Assembly: GCA_026706985.1 (NCBI GenBank)
Contig: JAPOXR010000050.1
Span: forward strand, 1-64,000
Length of the DNA: 64,000 bases
Reading direction: 5' to 3'
Origin: Paracoccaceae bacterium
Lineage (GTDB): Bacteria; Pseudomonadota; Alphaproteobacteria; Rhodobacterales; Rhodobacteraceae
A program made the position numbers and the translations under genes. This document shows positions 18,157-27,948 of the stretch, piece by piece. The notes under the pieces are model-generated. The model had not been told where the DNA came from. It was given only the letters and a program-made list of their open reading frames with translations, and made no database searches. Numbering within the stretch: the first letter of the stretch is position 1; the number at the start of each line of letters is the position of its first letter.

Positions 18157-19011
18157 CGGCCCGCCTCCCCGCCGTCGAGCATGTCGGCAAGGCCGCGCGA
18201 CACCCGGTTGGCCGCGTCGAACACGGAGCCCTCGGCAAGGTGCGCGTATCCGAAGGTGGTCTTGATGTCGGCATGGCCGAGCAGCCCGGCCACGACGCGC
18301 AGGCCCTCGCCGCCGTTGACCGCGACCGCCGTTGACCGCGACCGCCGCGAGCGAATGGCGGAGATCGTGAATGCGCAGCCTCGGAAGCCCCGTCGCCGCA
18401 CGGACCATGTTCCATGCCTTGTCCACCGAGACAGGCCCGCCGCAGGGGCAGTTGGTGCGCCGCTGCTGCGCCGCGAGGACGGCGCGGGCGGGCGACGCAA
18501 GCCAGATCGTGCGCGGACCCGTCTTGCTGTCGGGCAAAACCGCGTGGTCGCCGTGAACGTGCTCCCATTTGAGGCGCAACGCCTCGGACTTGCGCGTGCC
18601 GGTGTAGAGCAGGAAGCGCAGCGCGGCGACCGCGACCGGATGGTCCGCTTCCGTGCCGTCGAGCGCACGGCCGAGCGCGGCGAACTCGTCGTCCGTCAGA
18701 TAGTGCGCCTCGAAGCCCGTCTTGCGCCGCCGCAGTCCCTTGCACGGGTTGGAGTCCTCGCGCCGCAGTCCGAGCGCCTCCGCGTGCTTCATCATCGACG
18801 ACATCGCCGCGAGCGCCCAGTGCGCCGAGCCGGGGCGCGTTGCCGCGATATCGTCGTGCCAGTTGCGCACGTCCTTCGCGCCGATCGCATCGACCGGGCG
18901 ACCGCCGAACGCCGGCAGTATCCAGCGCTGCACGGTATGCGCGTACGTCTCTCGCGTCGTCGGCTTCCACCGTTCGGCGCAGTCGGCGAGGAACGCCGGT
19001 GCACGATCCAC
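18153..19011 (-). pseudogene. Tyrosine recombinase/integrase (Int1), frameshifted
   Basis: TGTRKSEALRLKW and [15 protein letters not shown] in one frame (ORF 16999..19011); continues in another frame as [29 protein letters not shown] (ORF 18153..18668) after a 16-nt tandem duplication. Confidence 0.85.
18311..18342. repeat. 16-nt tandem duplication CGCCGTTGACCGCGAC x2
   Basis: Read directly; 16 is not a multiple of 3, so it causes the Int1 frameshift. Confidence 0.95.
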
Positions 19012-19308
19012 GTCTTGCGCCCGTTCGCAGCGGCGAAGGCGCGCGCGCTCGCCATCGTGATCTTCGTTCTGTTCGCCATGCTCCGATCCCTCCCGTTCGT
19101 TTCGGTCGCGACCGGCGCGTCGCGGGCGCCCCGTTGGGGAACACCCAGGACACGCCGGGTAACGGCGCCGGGTTCGAAGGTGGGAAGGGTCGGAAGTGCT
19201 GCGCTCAAACGCCGCGCGGGCTGCAAGCCGTTGTGACTACCGGGCTTTCAGCGCTTCGCGGATGCGTGGCCGGAATGCGATTCTCTACGCCCTTCGGCGT
19301 TTCGGTCT

Positions 19309-19324
19309 CACACCCCACGCATCT
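19309..19324 (+). repeat. Candidate attR-like direct repeat CACACCCCACGCATCT
   Basis: Identical to 12568-12583; lies just beyond the recombinase genes. Confidence 0.5.
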
Positions 19325-19544
19325 AAAGATGCACTAAACGAGGCTCACCGGCTCTCGTTCGAGAGGTTTTCCTTGTATTATAGGCATTTAGTCCGACTTC
19401 ATCCATTTGCCGTGATCCCTGTCGCGGGTGGCCTTGTCTGTTGCCTGCAGCCGTTTTGTTCTTTCGGACCGGACGGCCCGCCGGCATCGCTCGGCGGAGT
19501 TCCCGGCTTCCAGTGTCGGCAACCGGGAGTTTGCTGTGCCGTTC

Positions 19545-19730
19545 TTCCGTTCCACAAGGCGCAAGTTCATACAGTTTCCGGAGGTTGAGCCGGAACTCGC
19601 CAGACGTGCCGAAAGGGTGCCCTATGCGCAGGGCAGTGTCGCCGGTTATCGACCGGCGGCCGTTGAGAATCCCGGTGATGCGGTTCACCGGCCACACCGG
19701 GCGGGCGGCTTCCTTGCGCGGTCATGTCGG
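19545..19730 (-). pseudogene. HigA-type antitoxin remnant
   Basis: 'EAARPVWPVNRITGILNGRRSITGDTALRIGHPFGTSGEFRLNLRKLYEL' matches the HigA HTH core (PxNRIxxIxNGxRxITxDTALRLxxxFGTSxEFWLNLQxxYEL). In-frame stop just upstream; no HigB found. Confidence 0.65.
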
Positions 19731-19957
19731 TCGCGGCTCGCGACGACGAATCGTCTCGTGGAGAGACGAGGTTGGCCGGAAGCGGAACGGCGGCTGGCGC
19801 TCAAGGGGACAGCCCCGGAAATCATCCGGAAAAACCGGAGTTGACCTATCCGCCGATCAGGAACCGGTTTCGAAACTGCTGAAATCAGGACTCCACCGAA
19901 ATTGTGGGTTATTGTCATTGTCAATTGGCGTTAAATTCGTCCCCGGGGATACCACAG

Positions 19958-21382
19958 ATGGGTTTGAACAAAGAAATGCCGGCAATGGATGCCTATGCGA
20001 CGAAAACCGACCGCACCGCGGCTTTGGGTGTCATCCGGCAACTGCTTGGTGAGCGGCTGCAGACCGGTGAGGCGGCGCGTGCCCAGCATTGCCACAGCAC
20101 AACCATTATTGAGCCTCAGCTTCCCGATGCGGTCGCATTTCCCCGGTCCGAGGGTGAGGTATCCGAAATTGTGAAAATCTGTTGCCGCTACCGTGTGCCT
20201 GTGGTGGGTTTCGGCACCGGCACATCACTGGAAGGCCATGTCAACGCCCCGATGGGTGGTGTGTCGGTGGATTTCGGGGAAATGAAACGCGTTGTGGCGG
20301 TCAATGCGCAGGATCTGGACTGTGTTGTCGAACCCGGGATCACCCGAAAGGCGCTGAATGAGGAACTCCGCGACACCGGACTGTTTTTCGCAATAGATCC
20401 GGGCGCGGATGCCAGCATCGGCGGCATGGCGGCGACACGGGCCTCCGGAACCAACGCTGTCCGCTACGGAACCATGCGGGACAATGTCCTGGCACTGAAA
20501 GCCGTCATGCCGGATGGAAGCATCATCTCCACTGGTCAGCGTGCCCGCAAGAGCGCTGCCGGCTACGATCTCACGCGGCTGCTGATCGGATCGGAAGGAA
20601 CTCTTGGGCTGATTACCGAACTGACGCTGCGGCTGCATGGGTTGCCGGAAGCGATTTCATCCGCCAACTGCGGATTTCCGGATATCCACTCCGCCTGCCT
20701 GGCGGTGATTGACACAATTCAATTCGGAATTCCGGTCGCCAGGATTGAGTTATTGGATGAATTGTCTGTCCGGGCCGTCAATGCCTATTCCGGTCTGTCA
20801 CTTCAGGAAATGCCGTTGCTTCTGCTGGAGTTCCACGGCAGTTCGAGCGCCGTCGCCGAGCAGGCCGCCGCCTGCGGAGAGATATTTGCCGAAAGAGGCG
20901 GCACGGCGTTTGCCTGGTCGGCAAATCCACAGGAGAGAAACAGGCTTTGGCAGGCGCGTCACGATGCCTACTGGGCAACCCTGCGACTGCGGCAGGGAGC
21001 GACCTGCATAACCACGGATGCCTGCGTTCCGATTTCGGCACTGGCCGATTGTGTGACCTCGGCACAGGAGAAAGTGAAATCGCTCGGCATGATCGCTCCG
21101 ATCGTCGGCCATGCCGGTGATGGAAATTTTCATATGACGCTGTTAATTGATCGGGATAACCCGGCTGAGACCGCTAAGGCCGGCGAATTTGTCGGCTGGT
21201 TGGCTGAATGTGCTGTTTCGATGGGCGGTACCTGCACCGGTGAGCACGGAATCGGGCAGGGCAAGATGCGTTACCTGGCGAAGGAATTGGGTACGGCGAC
21301 CTGCTGGATGACACGTATCAAGGAGGCGATTGACCCGCTGAACATTATGAATCCCGGCAAAATCACAGCGGGATCGGGCTGA
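19958..21382 (+). CDS. FAD-linked oxidase, D-lactate/glycolate dehydrogenase-like (GlcD/Dld family)
   Basis: VPVVGFGTGTSLEGHV, GADASIGGMAATRASGTNAVRYG, GHAGDGNFHMTLLID, GTCTGEHGIGQGK. Likely start MGLNKEMP. Confidence 0.9.
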   Translation: MGLNKEMPAMDAYATKTDRTAALGVIRQLLGERLQTGEAARAQHCHSTTIIEPQLPDAVAFPRSEGEVSEIVKICCRYRVPVVGFGTGTSLEGHVNAPMGGVSVDFGEMKRVVAVNAQDLDCVVEPGITRKALNEELRDTGLFFAIDPGADASIGGMAATRASGTNAVRYGTMRDNVLALKAVMPDGSIISTGQRARKSAAGYDLTRLLIGSEGTLGLITELTLRLHGLPEAISSANCGFPDIHSACLAVIDTIQFGIPVARIELLDELSVRAVNAYSGLSLQEMPLLLLEFHGSSSAVAEQAAACGEIFAERGGTAFAWSANPQERNRLWQARHDAYWATLRLRQGATCITTDACVPISALADCVTSAQEKVKSLGMIAPIVGHAGDGNFHMTLLIDRDNPAETAKAGEFVGWLAECAVSMGGTCTGEHGIGQGKMRYLAKELGTATCWMTRIKEAIDPLNIMNPGKITAGSG

Positions 21383-21424
21383 CGCGGTCAAACCGCCGGG
21401 AATTAAGGAGAGAGTTGGCAAGAG

Positions 21425-21880
21425 ATGCGCAAATTCCTGGTCATTCTCGATGACAGCAATGAATGTGCGAATGCCGTTCGTTTCGCTGCCATGCGTGCGG
21501 CAAAGACAAATGGCGGGATGGTCATACTGTCGATCATTCCGCCCGAAGAGTTCCAGCACTGGATCGGCGTCGGTGATATTATGCGGGAAGAGGCGCGCGA
21601 AAGAATTTGGATTCATTTCAACACTTTCGCCGTCGGGATTCGCAAGGGCTACGGGATTGAGCCGGAGCTTATGATCCGCGAAGGACCGGCGGTTACTGAA
21701 ATACTGGGTCAGATCAACGACGATCCGGAAATCGGCATTCTGGTTCTTGCCGCCGGAACCTCCGGCGATGGACCGGGCCCGCTGGTTTCGAGTCTCAGCC
21801 GCTCCTCCGGCACCCTGCCGATACCGATCACGATTGTGCCGGGAATGCTGAGCAGGGAAAGGCTGGAGGCACTCACCTGA
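21425..21880 (+). CDS. Universal stress protein (UspA family)
   Basis: MRKFLVILDDSNECANAVRFAAMRAAKTNGGMVILSIIP; C-terminal ITIVPGML. Confidence 0.85.
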   Translation: MRKFLVILDDSNECANAVRFAAMRAAKTNGGMVILSIIPPEEFQHWIGVGDIMREEARERIWIHFNTFAVGIRKGYGIEPELMIREGPAVTEILGQINDDPEIGILVLAAGTSGDGPGPLVSSLSRSSGTLPIPITIVPGMLSRERLEALT

Positions 21881-21954
21881 GCCGCATACCCGCAATCGAT
21901 TGACTCCCCGGGCACCAGTTGCCAGTGTTGAGACACTCATCCAGAGGAAACAGA

Positions 21955-22506
21955 ATGTTTATTCAAACAGAGCCGACGCCAAATCCAGCGACGCTGAAAT
22001 TTCTGCCCGGGCAGACGGTGATGACGTCGGGAACCGCGGACTTTCCTGACCCGGAGGCAGCTGAACGATCGGTGCTGGCTTCGCGCCTGTTCCGAATATC
22101 GGGAATTGAGCGGGTTTTCTTCGGGTCGGATTTCGTCACCGTGACAAAAGCCGACCCGGTGGATTGGGCGCATATCAAACCCGCAATTCTCGGTGCCATC
22201 ATGGAACAACTGCAGTCCGGCTATCCGATCATCGATGAAGCTGTTGAGGCGCAGGGATCAGACGCTGACGACAGCCCGGTAATCAAGCAGATCAAGCAAT
22301 TGCTGGATACAAGGGTGCGCCCGGCTGTGGCCCAGGATGGTGGCGACATCACCTTTCACGGATTCGACCGGGGGGTGGTATATCTGCATATGCAGGGCGC
22401 ATGCGCTGGCTGCCCTTCCTCCACAATCACGCTCAAAATGGGCATAGAAAATCTGCTCCGTCACTATATTCCGGAAGTTATCGAGGTGCGTCCGGTTGTC
22501 GCATGA
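21955..22506 (+). CDS. NifU-family Fe-S scaffold (Nfu-type) protein
   Basis: MFIQTEPTPNPATLKFLPG N-terminal Nfu domain; C-terminal GACAGCPSSTITLKMGIE with CxxC. Confidence 0.95.
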   Translation: MFIQTEPTPNPATLKFLPGQTVMTSGTADFPDPEAAERSVLASRLFRISGIERVFFGSDFVTVTKADPVDWAHIKPAILGAIMEQLQSGYPIIDEAVEAQGSDADDSPVIKQIKQLLDTRVRPAVAQDGGDITFHGFDRGVVYLHMQGACAGCPSSTITLKMGIENLLRHYIPEVIEVRPVVA

Positions 22507-23104
22507 CGGCCCGGTTCTGGGCATGGACACGTCAGGGGAAACCTGCTCGGCGGCATTGGTTTTGCGGGGCAGAATCCTGACCGAACGTAACTACGAGCCG
22601 ACAGCAGGCCGCGCAGAGGAACTGTTTCCGGTGCTGCAGGACATGCTGGCAATGGCAGGTCTGGTTTGGAAGGATGTCCGGACCATCGGCGTTGTCACCG
22701 GTCCAGGCAATTTCACCGGCATCAGGCTGGCGGTGGCGACGGCCCGCGGCCTGGCAATGTCACTCTCGATTCCGGCCACCGGAATCAATTCCTTCGCCGC
22801 AGCCGCCTTTGCAGTGCCCCGCCCCTGCCTCGCTGTGATCGGCGTGACCGGTAGTCACCTCTATGCAATGCGCCTGCCGGACGGCGAACCGGTCAGCGGT
22901 GATCTGGATAGGTTACAGACACCGGAGCGCCCCATCCCCGTGGTCGGCGGAGAGGCGGCGGCGGCGGCGGCGAAAAAATGGAAATGCGAATGGCGGCGGC
23001 CGGTCTGCGCGCCGGGTGCGGCGGCGGCGAAAATCGCTGAAACGGCCGAACCGGTTACATTTGCGCCGCCGGTGCCATTCTTTGTCCGTCCGCCGCTGAC
23101 ATAA
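22496..23104 (+). CDS. tsaB: tRNA threonylcarbamoyladenosine biosynthesis protein TsaB
   Basis: LGMDTSGETCSAALV, GRAEELFPVLQDML, GVVTGPGNFTGIRLAVATARGLA. TTG start overlapping the nfu stop. Confidence 0.9.
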   Translation: MSHDGPVLGMDTSGETCSAALVLRGRILTERNYEPTAGRAEELFPVLQDMLAMAGLVWKDVRTIGVVTGPGNFTGIRLAVATARGLAMSLSIPATGINSFAAAAFAVPRPCLAVIGVTGSHLYAMRLPDGEPVSGDLDRLQTPERPIPVVGGEAAAAAAKKWKCEWRRPVCAPGAAAAKIAETAEPVTFAPPVPFFVRPPLT

Positions 23105-23247
23105 TTTCTCTGCCGCCGCCGTAACCGGAAACCCTGTCACTCCGAATTCGGTTGCAGTTTCCGGCTACGTCCCGAATAAGACTGAACGGGCCTCAGAGGC
23201 CGAAGCCGCGGGAATATTGCGGTTGTGACAATGCTTGGAGGAAGGGA

Positions 23248-24237
23248 ATGAAATCCATGAAAAAACTGGCTGCGGCGGCTGCCGCACTCGGATTTGCGGC
23301 TTCCGCCGCCTCTGCCGAGCCGGCGCTCATTTACGATATGGGCGGAAAATTTGATAAGTCATTCAATGAAAGTGCCTATAATGGCGCTGAAGCCTGGAAA
23401 GCCGCATCCGGCTCTGATTACAAGGACATTGAACTGCAGTCACAGGCGCAGAGGGAACAGGCGATCCGCCGTTATGCCGAACAGGGAAACAATCCTGTGG
23501 TCATGACCGGATTTGCATTCGGCTCGGCGCTCAATTCTGTTGCGCCGGATTTTCCGGATACCAAATTCGCCATTATCGATATGGTCGTCGATCAACCGAA
23601 TGTGCGTTCTGTGGTTTTCAAGGAACATGAAGGATCATTCCTCGTCGGCTACATTGCCGGTCTGACCACCGACTCTGACGTTGTCGGGTTTGTCGGCGGG
23701 ATGGACATTCCGCTCATCCGACGTTTCGCCTGTGGTTATGTGCAGGGCGTCAAGGCGGCTGATCCGTCAATCGAAGTTATCCAGAATATGACCGGCAACG
23801 AACCCTCTGCCTGGAATGACCCGGTTAAGGGTGCGGAGCTGACAAAAGCCCAGATCGCCGCTGGAGCGGATATCGTCTATCATGCCGCCGGTGGAACCGG
23901 AGTTGGTGTGCTGCAGGCGGCGGCGGATGCCGGAATCCTTGGTATCGGTGTCGATGCCAACCAGAACCACCTGCATCCGGGTTCGGTTTTGACCTCCATG
24001 ATCAAACGGGTTGACCTTGCTGTGCAGGAGGCATTCGCCGGTGGTGCCGATCTTGAAACCGGGATCGTTGCCCTGGGATTGGCCGAAGACGGGGTCGGTT
24101 TTGCCCTCGACGAGCATAACGACAATCTCATTTCCGACGAAACCAAAGCCATGGTGGCAAGCGCACGCGAACAGATCATTGCCGGCGATTTGATGGTGCA
24201 TGACTACACGATGGATGACAGCTGCCCCGCCAGCTGA
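23248..24237 (+). CDS. BMP/PnrA-like ABC transporter substrate-binding lipoprotein
   Basis: Signal peptide, 'ALIYDMGGKFDKSFNESAYNGAEAW', 'HEGSFLVGYIAGLTTDSDVVGFVGGMDIPLIRRFACGY', 'GVDANQNHLHPGSVLTSMIKRVD'. Confidence 0.93.
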   Translation: MKSMKKLAAAAAALGFAASAASAEPALIYDMGGKFDKSFNESAYNGAEAWKAASGSDYKDIELQSQAQREQAIRRYAEQGNNPVVMTGFAFGSALNSVAPDFPDTKFAIIDMVVDQPNVRSVVFKEHEGSFLVGYIAGLTTDSDVVGFVGGMDIPLIRRFACGYVQGVKAADPSIEVIQNMTGNEPSAWNDPVKGAELTKAQIAAGADIVYHAAGGTGVGVLQAAADAGILGIGVDANQNHLHPGSVLTSMIKRVDLAVQEAFAGGADLETGIVALGLAEDGVGFALDEHNDNLISDETKAMVASAREQIIAGDLMVHDYTMDDSCPAS

Positions 24238-24240
24238 CCG

Positions 24241-25803
24241 GTGACCGGTAAAGAACAGTCGGCGCGGCCTGATGATGCCGCGCCGGCGATAGAACTCAGA
24301 GGCATCTCGAAATCCTTTGGACCCATCCGGGCCAACCGGGATATTTCGCTTTCGGTCGCCTCCGGCACGATTCATGGAATTGTCGGTGAGAACGGAGCCG
24401 GCAAATCCACCTTGATGTCGATTCTCTATGGTTTCTATAAGGCTGATGCCGGCGAAATCCGGATTAACGGAAAACCCACAGCCATTCCGGACAGCCAGGC
24501 GGCAATCGGCGCCGGAATCGGCATGGTTCACCAACATTTCATGCTGGTGCAGAACTTCACCGTATTGGAAAATGTTGTGCTCGGAGCCGAGGATGGGCCG
24601 CTCCTTGGCCCTTCACTCGCCAAAGCGCGTTCATTATTGACCCGGCTTGCCGGTGAATATGAACTCAGTGTTGATCCCGATGCGGTCATCGAGGAACTCT
24701 CGGTCGGATATCAGCAACGCGTGGAAATTCTGAAGTCGCTGTACCGGCAGGCCGATATCCTCATTCTCGACGAACCGACAGGGGTATTGACCCCATCCGA
24801 AGCCAGCCATCTGTTTCGGATTCTGCGCAGCCTGCGGGATGAAGGCAAAACCATCATCCTGATCACCCATAAGCTGCAGGAAATCATGGCGGTCACCGAC
24901 ACGGTCAGCGTGATGCGGCAGGGTGAAATGACCGCCACTGTCAGGACCTGCGACACTATGCCGGAGGAGCTGGCGCAGCTTATGGTCGGCCGCAAGGTCC
25001 TGCTGCGGGTCAAAAAACAGGCGGCGAATCCGGGAGATGTCGTACTCGATGCCACAAATTTGACAGTGACAGACGATCGGGGCGTGGAGCGGTTAAAGGA
25101 TGTGTCATTGCAAGTGCGCAAAGGCGAAATCCTCGGAATCGCCGGGGTCGCCGGCAATGGTCAGACCGAATTGCTCGAAGTTCTCGGCGGGATCTCATCC
25201 GCCACCGGCAGTATTCGTATCAATGGTAAGGAAGTCAGCTGTTCGGGTCCGGGTTCAGACGCAGGGTCACGCCGCCGCTGCGGGGTTGCGCATGTGCCCG
25301 AGGACCGACAGCATCTTGGATTGGTAATGGATTTTCACGCGTGGGAAAACATGGCCTTCGGATATCACCATGACAGCCGCTACAATCACAACCGGCTATT
25401 CATGGATAACCGCGCAATCAGGCACGCCACTGCCAGGAATATGGAGCATTTTGATGTCCGGCCGGCCACAGCTGAATCCGTGGCCCGGAATTTTTCCGGC
25501 GGCAACCAGCAGAAGATCGTGCTGGCTCGTGAATTCACCCGGGGGCCGCAACTTCTGGTTGTCGGGCAACCGACACGCGGGGTCGATATCGGAGCCATTG
25601 AATTCATTCATCAGCGCATCGTCGATCTCCGCGATTCCGGCGCCGCGGTGCTGCTTATCAGCGTCGAGCTGGACGAGATTTTGTCGCTGTCCGACCGTGT
25701 TGCTGTCATGTTTGACGGACGGATCATCGGCGAACGTATCACTTCGGAAACGAATGAAAACGAACTTGGCCTGTTGATGGCAGGAATTACAAGTGAGAGC
25801 TGA
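24241..25803 (+). CDS. ABC transporter ATP-binding protein, two NBDs (nucleoside/BMP type)
   Basis: GENGAGKSTLMSILYG; MVHQHFMLVQNFTVLENVVLG; second NBD GVAGNGQTELLEVLGG; FSGGNQQKIVLARE. Confidence 0.93.
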   Translation: MTGKEQSARPDDAAPAIELRGISKSFGPIRANRDISLSVASGTIHGIVGENGAGKSTLMSILYGFYKADAGEIRINGKPTAIPDSQAAIGAGIGMVHQHFMLVQNFTVLENVVLGAEDGPLLGPSLAKARSLLTRLAGEYELSVDPDAVIEELSVGYQQRVEILKSLYRQADILILDEPTGVLTPSEASHLFRILRSLRDEGKTIILITHKLQEIMAVTDTVSVMRQGEMTATVRTCDTMPEELAQLMVGRKVLLRVKKQAANPGDVVLDATNLTVTDDRGVERLKDVSLQVRKGEILGIAGVAGNGQTELLEVLGGISSATGSIRINGKEVSCSGPGSDAGSRRRCGVAHVPEDRQHLGLVMDFHAWENMAFGYHHDSRYNHNRLFMDNRAIRHATARNMEHFDVRPATAESVARNFSGGNQQKIVLAREFTRGPQLLVVGQPTRGVDIGAIEFIHQRIVDLRDSGAAVLLISVELDEILSLSDRVAVMFDGRIIGERITSETNENELGLLMAGITSES

Positions 25804-26904
25804 ATGAACTCGCAGATGCCGAAATGGGCGGATGTTGCCTTAATTCCGCTGCTCAACCTGTTACTGGCATTCCTGGTCTCCGGCCTCGTGGTTCTGTGGA
25901 TCGGAGAAAACCCGCTGCACGCATTGGTCATAATCATTAAGGGATCAATCGGTTCCGCCTATTCCTGGGGTTACACGCTTTACTATACGACCAATTTCGT
26001 CTTCACCGGATTGGCGGTGGCAGTCGCCTTCCATGCGAAAATGTTCAATATCGGGGGTGAAGGTCAGGCAACGCTGGGCGGTCTGGGCGCAGCCTTGGCA
26101 TGCCTCTCCATCGACTGGCCACACTGGCTGCTCGCTTTTCCTGTTATCGTTGCCGGCGCCGCCCTGTTCGGTGCCGCTTGGGCGGCTGTGCCGGCATATC
26201 TGCAAGCGCGCCGTGGAAGCCATATCGTGATCACAACGATCATGTTCAACTTCATCGCCTTCGCGCTGCTCGTCTATCTGCTGGTTCATGTCATGAAGGC
26301 CCCGGGTTCAATGGCACCCGAGACCAAAACTTTTCCGCCCGGCGCCCATCTCCCGACTGCGCATGAAATGCTGGCTTGGTTCGGCATCGGATTTCCGAAA
26401 TCGCCGCCGCTCAATGTCAGTTTTCTGCTGGCACTGGCCGCCTGTGTTTTTGTCTGGGCATTAATCTGGCGGACCCGGCTCGGCTACGCCATCAGAGCCT
26501 TCGGATTCAGCGAGCCGGCCGCCGTATATGCCGGAATTTCCCCCTTCCGGGTGATCATGATCTCGATGCTGATCTCCGGCGGACTGGCCGGGATGATGGC
26601 CGTGAACACGGTTGCCGGCGAGGCCGAACGGTTATTGATCGATTCTGTCCAGGGGGCAGGATTCGTCGGAATTGCGGTGGCTCTGATGGGCAGATCCCAC
26701 CCGGTCGGTGTCCTGTTGGCGGCGATACTGTTCGGAATTCTATATCAGGGTGGTGCCGAACTGGAGTTTGAACTGCCGGCGGTCAGCAGGGAAATGATCG
26801 TGGTCATACAGGCGCTGGTCATTCTCTTTACCGGTGCGCTTGACAATATGGTGCGGATGCCGGTGGAAAAACTGTTCATCCGGATGCGTCGGGGAGCCCC
26901 GTGA
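25804..26904 (+). CDS. BMP-type ABC transporter permease
   Basis: Hydrophobic; 'AKMFNIGGEGQATLGGLGAAL' typical of this permease family; contiguous with the ATPase gene. Confidence 0.9.
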   Translation: MNSQMPKWADVALIPLLNLLLAFLVSGLVVLWIGENPLHALVIIIKGSIGSAYSWGYTLYYTTNFVFTGLAVAVAFHAKMFNIGGEGQATLGGLGAALACLSIDWPHWLLAFPVIVAGAALFGAAWAAVPAYLQARRGSHIVITTIMFNFIAFALLVYLLVHVMKAPGSMAPETKTFPPGAHLPTAHEMLAWFGIGFPKSPPLNVSFLLALAACVFVWALIWRTRLGYAIRAFGFSEPAAVYAGISPFRVIMISMLISGGLAGMMAVNTVAGEAERLLIDSVQGAGFVGIAVALMGRSHPVGVLLAAILFGILYQGGAELEFELPAVSREMIVVIQALVILFTGALDNMVRMPVEKLFIRMRRGAP

Positions 26905-27872
26905 TGGATTTTGCGACAGTCATTCAGATTCTCGACTCGATGATGCGGCTGTCAACACCGTTGATCTTTGCCTGTCTTGCCGGCCTTTTCTCAGAAAGAG
27001 CCGGAATTTTCGATATCGGCCTGGAAGGCAAAATGCTCGCATCGGCATTCTTTTCAGCCGCTGTCGCCGCCTTCACCGGATCCGTTCTCCTCGGCATGAT
27101 GGCGGGTTTGACGGCGTCAATGCTGCTGGCGCTGGTGCATGGCATGGCGTCGATCACATTCCGTGGAAATCAGCTGATTTCCGGGGTCGCGATTAATTTC
27201 TTTGCCTCAGGCATGACCGCATTGATTGGCCAGAATTGGTTCAAGCTGGGCGGGCGCACACCGTCTCTGAGCGGAGATGGCCGCTTCCTGCCAATCGAAT
27301 TTCCGTTCGCCGTGAATATTGAATCGGTACCGATATTGGGGCCGATCTACAGCGAACTCTTTTCCGGACATACTTTCCTGGTCTATCTCTCCATTCCCAC
27401 GGTTTTTCTTGCCTGGTGGATTCTGTTCCGCACCCGGTTCGGATTGCGCCTCCGGGCAGTGGGCGAGAACCCCGAAGCCGTAGATACCGGTGGCCTGTCA
27501 GTGACCGGGCTGCGCTATCAGGCAACCTTGATCTGCGGTTTGCTGTGCGGTTTGGGAGGTGCCTATCTGTCGACCGGGATGGCCGCCGGATTCATCCGGG
27601 ACATGACTGCCGGCAAGGGATTCATCGCGCTGGCGGCATTGATTTTTGCGAAATGGCGCCCTGTTTACGCCTTGTTGGCATGCCTGCTTTTCGGATTGTT
27701 GGAGGCCATAGCCATCCGGTTTCAGAATATCGAGATTACCGGCCTCGGCACGGTCCCGCTGCAGCTGATGCAGGCGCTGCCCTATATCCTTACCGTAGTG
27801 ATCCTCGCCGGATTTGTCGGCAAGGCAATTCCGCCCCGTGCCGGTGGTGAACCTTATGTGAAAGAGCGCTGA
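26901..27872 (+). CDS. BMP-type ABC transporter permease
   Basis: 'PLIFACLAGLFSERAGIFDIGLEGKMLASAFFSA'; 4-nt overlap with the upstream permease. Confidence 0.92.
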   Translation: MMDFATVIQILDSMMRLSTPLIFACLAGLFSERAGIFDIGLEGKMLASAFFSAAVAAFTGSVLLGMMAGLTASMLLALVHGMASITFRGNQLISGVAINFFASGMTALIGQNWFKLGGRTPSLSGDGRFLPIEFPFAVNIESVPILGPIYSELFSGHTFLVYLSIPTVFLAWWILFRTRFGLRLRAVGENPEAVDTGGLSVTGLRYQATLICGLLCGLGGAYLSTGMAAGFIRDMTAGKGFIALAALIFAKWRPVYALLACLLFGLLEAIAIRFQNIEITGLGTVPLQLMQALPYILTVVILAGFVGKAIPPRAGGEPYVKER

Positions 27873-27898
27873 GGGCGGATCACGGGAATAACCCGTTG

Positions 27899-27916
27899 CC
27901 GGTATACGGATACCGG
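27899..27916. terminator. Hairpin (7-bp stem CCGGTAT/ATACCGG, 4-nt loop) between convergent genes
   Basis: ccggtat-acgg-ataccgg read directly. Confidence 0.4.
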
Positions 27917-27948
27917 GCCCACGCAAAATCGACTTCAATTTCCAATTG

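Noticed and set aside
17383-19236. 617-aa plus-strand ORF
   Set aside because: Shadow ORF antisense to the two integrases in GC-rich sequence; Arg/Ala-rich with no domain motifs.
19340-19370. CTCTCGTTCGAGAG as part of a tRNA T-arm (integrase target)
   Set aside because: It is a near-perfect palindrome with a 2-nt centre, and no acceptor or anticodon arms could be found nearby.
22948-23050. GGC/GCG repeat-rich stretch in tsaB as possible microsatellite or regulatory element
   Set aside because: Stays in frame and ends in a normal TsaB tail (PFFVRPP); probably low-complexity coding.
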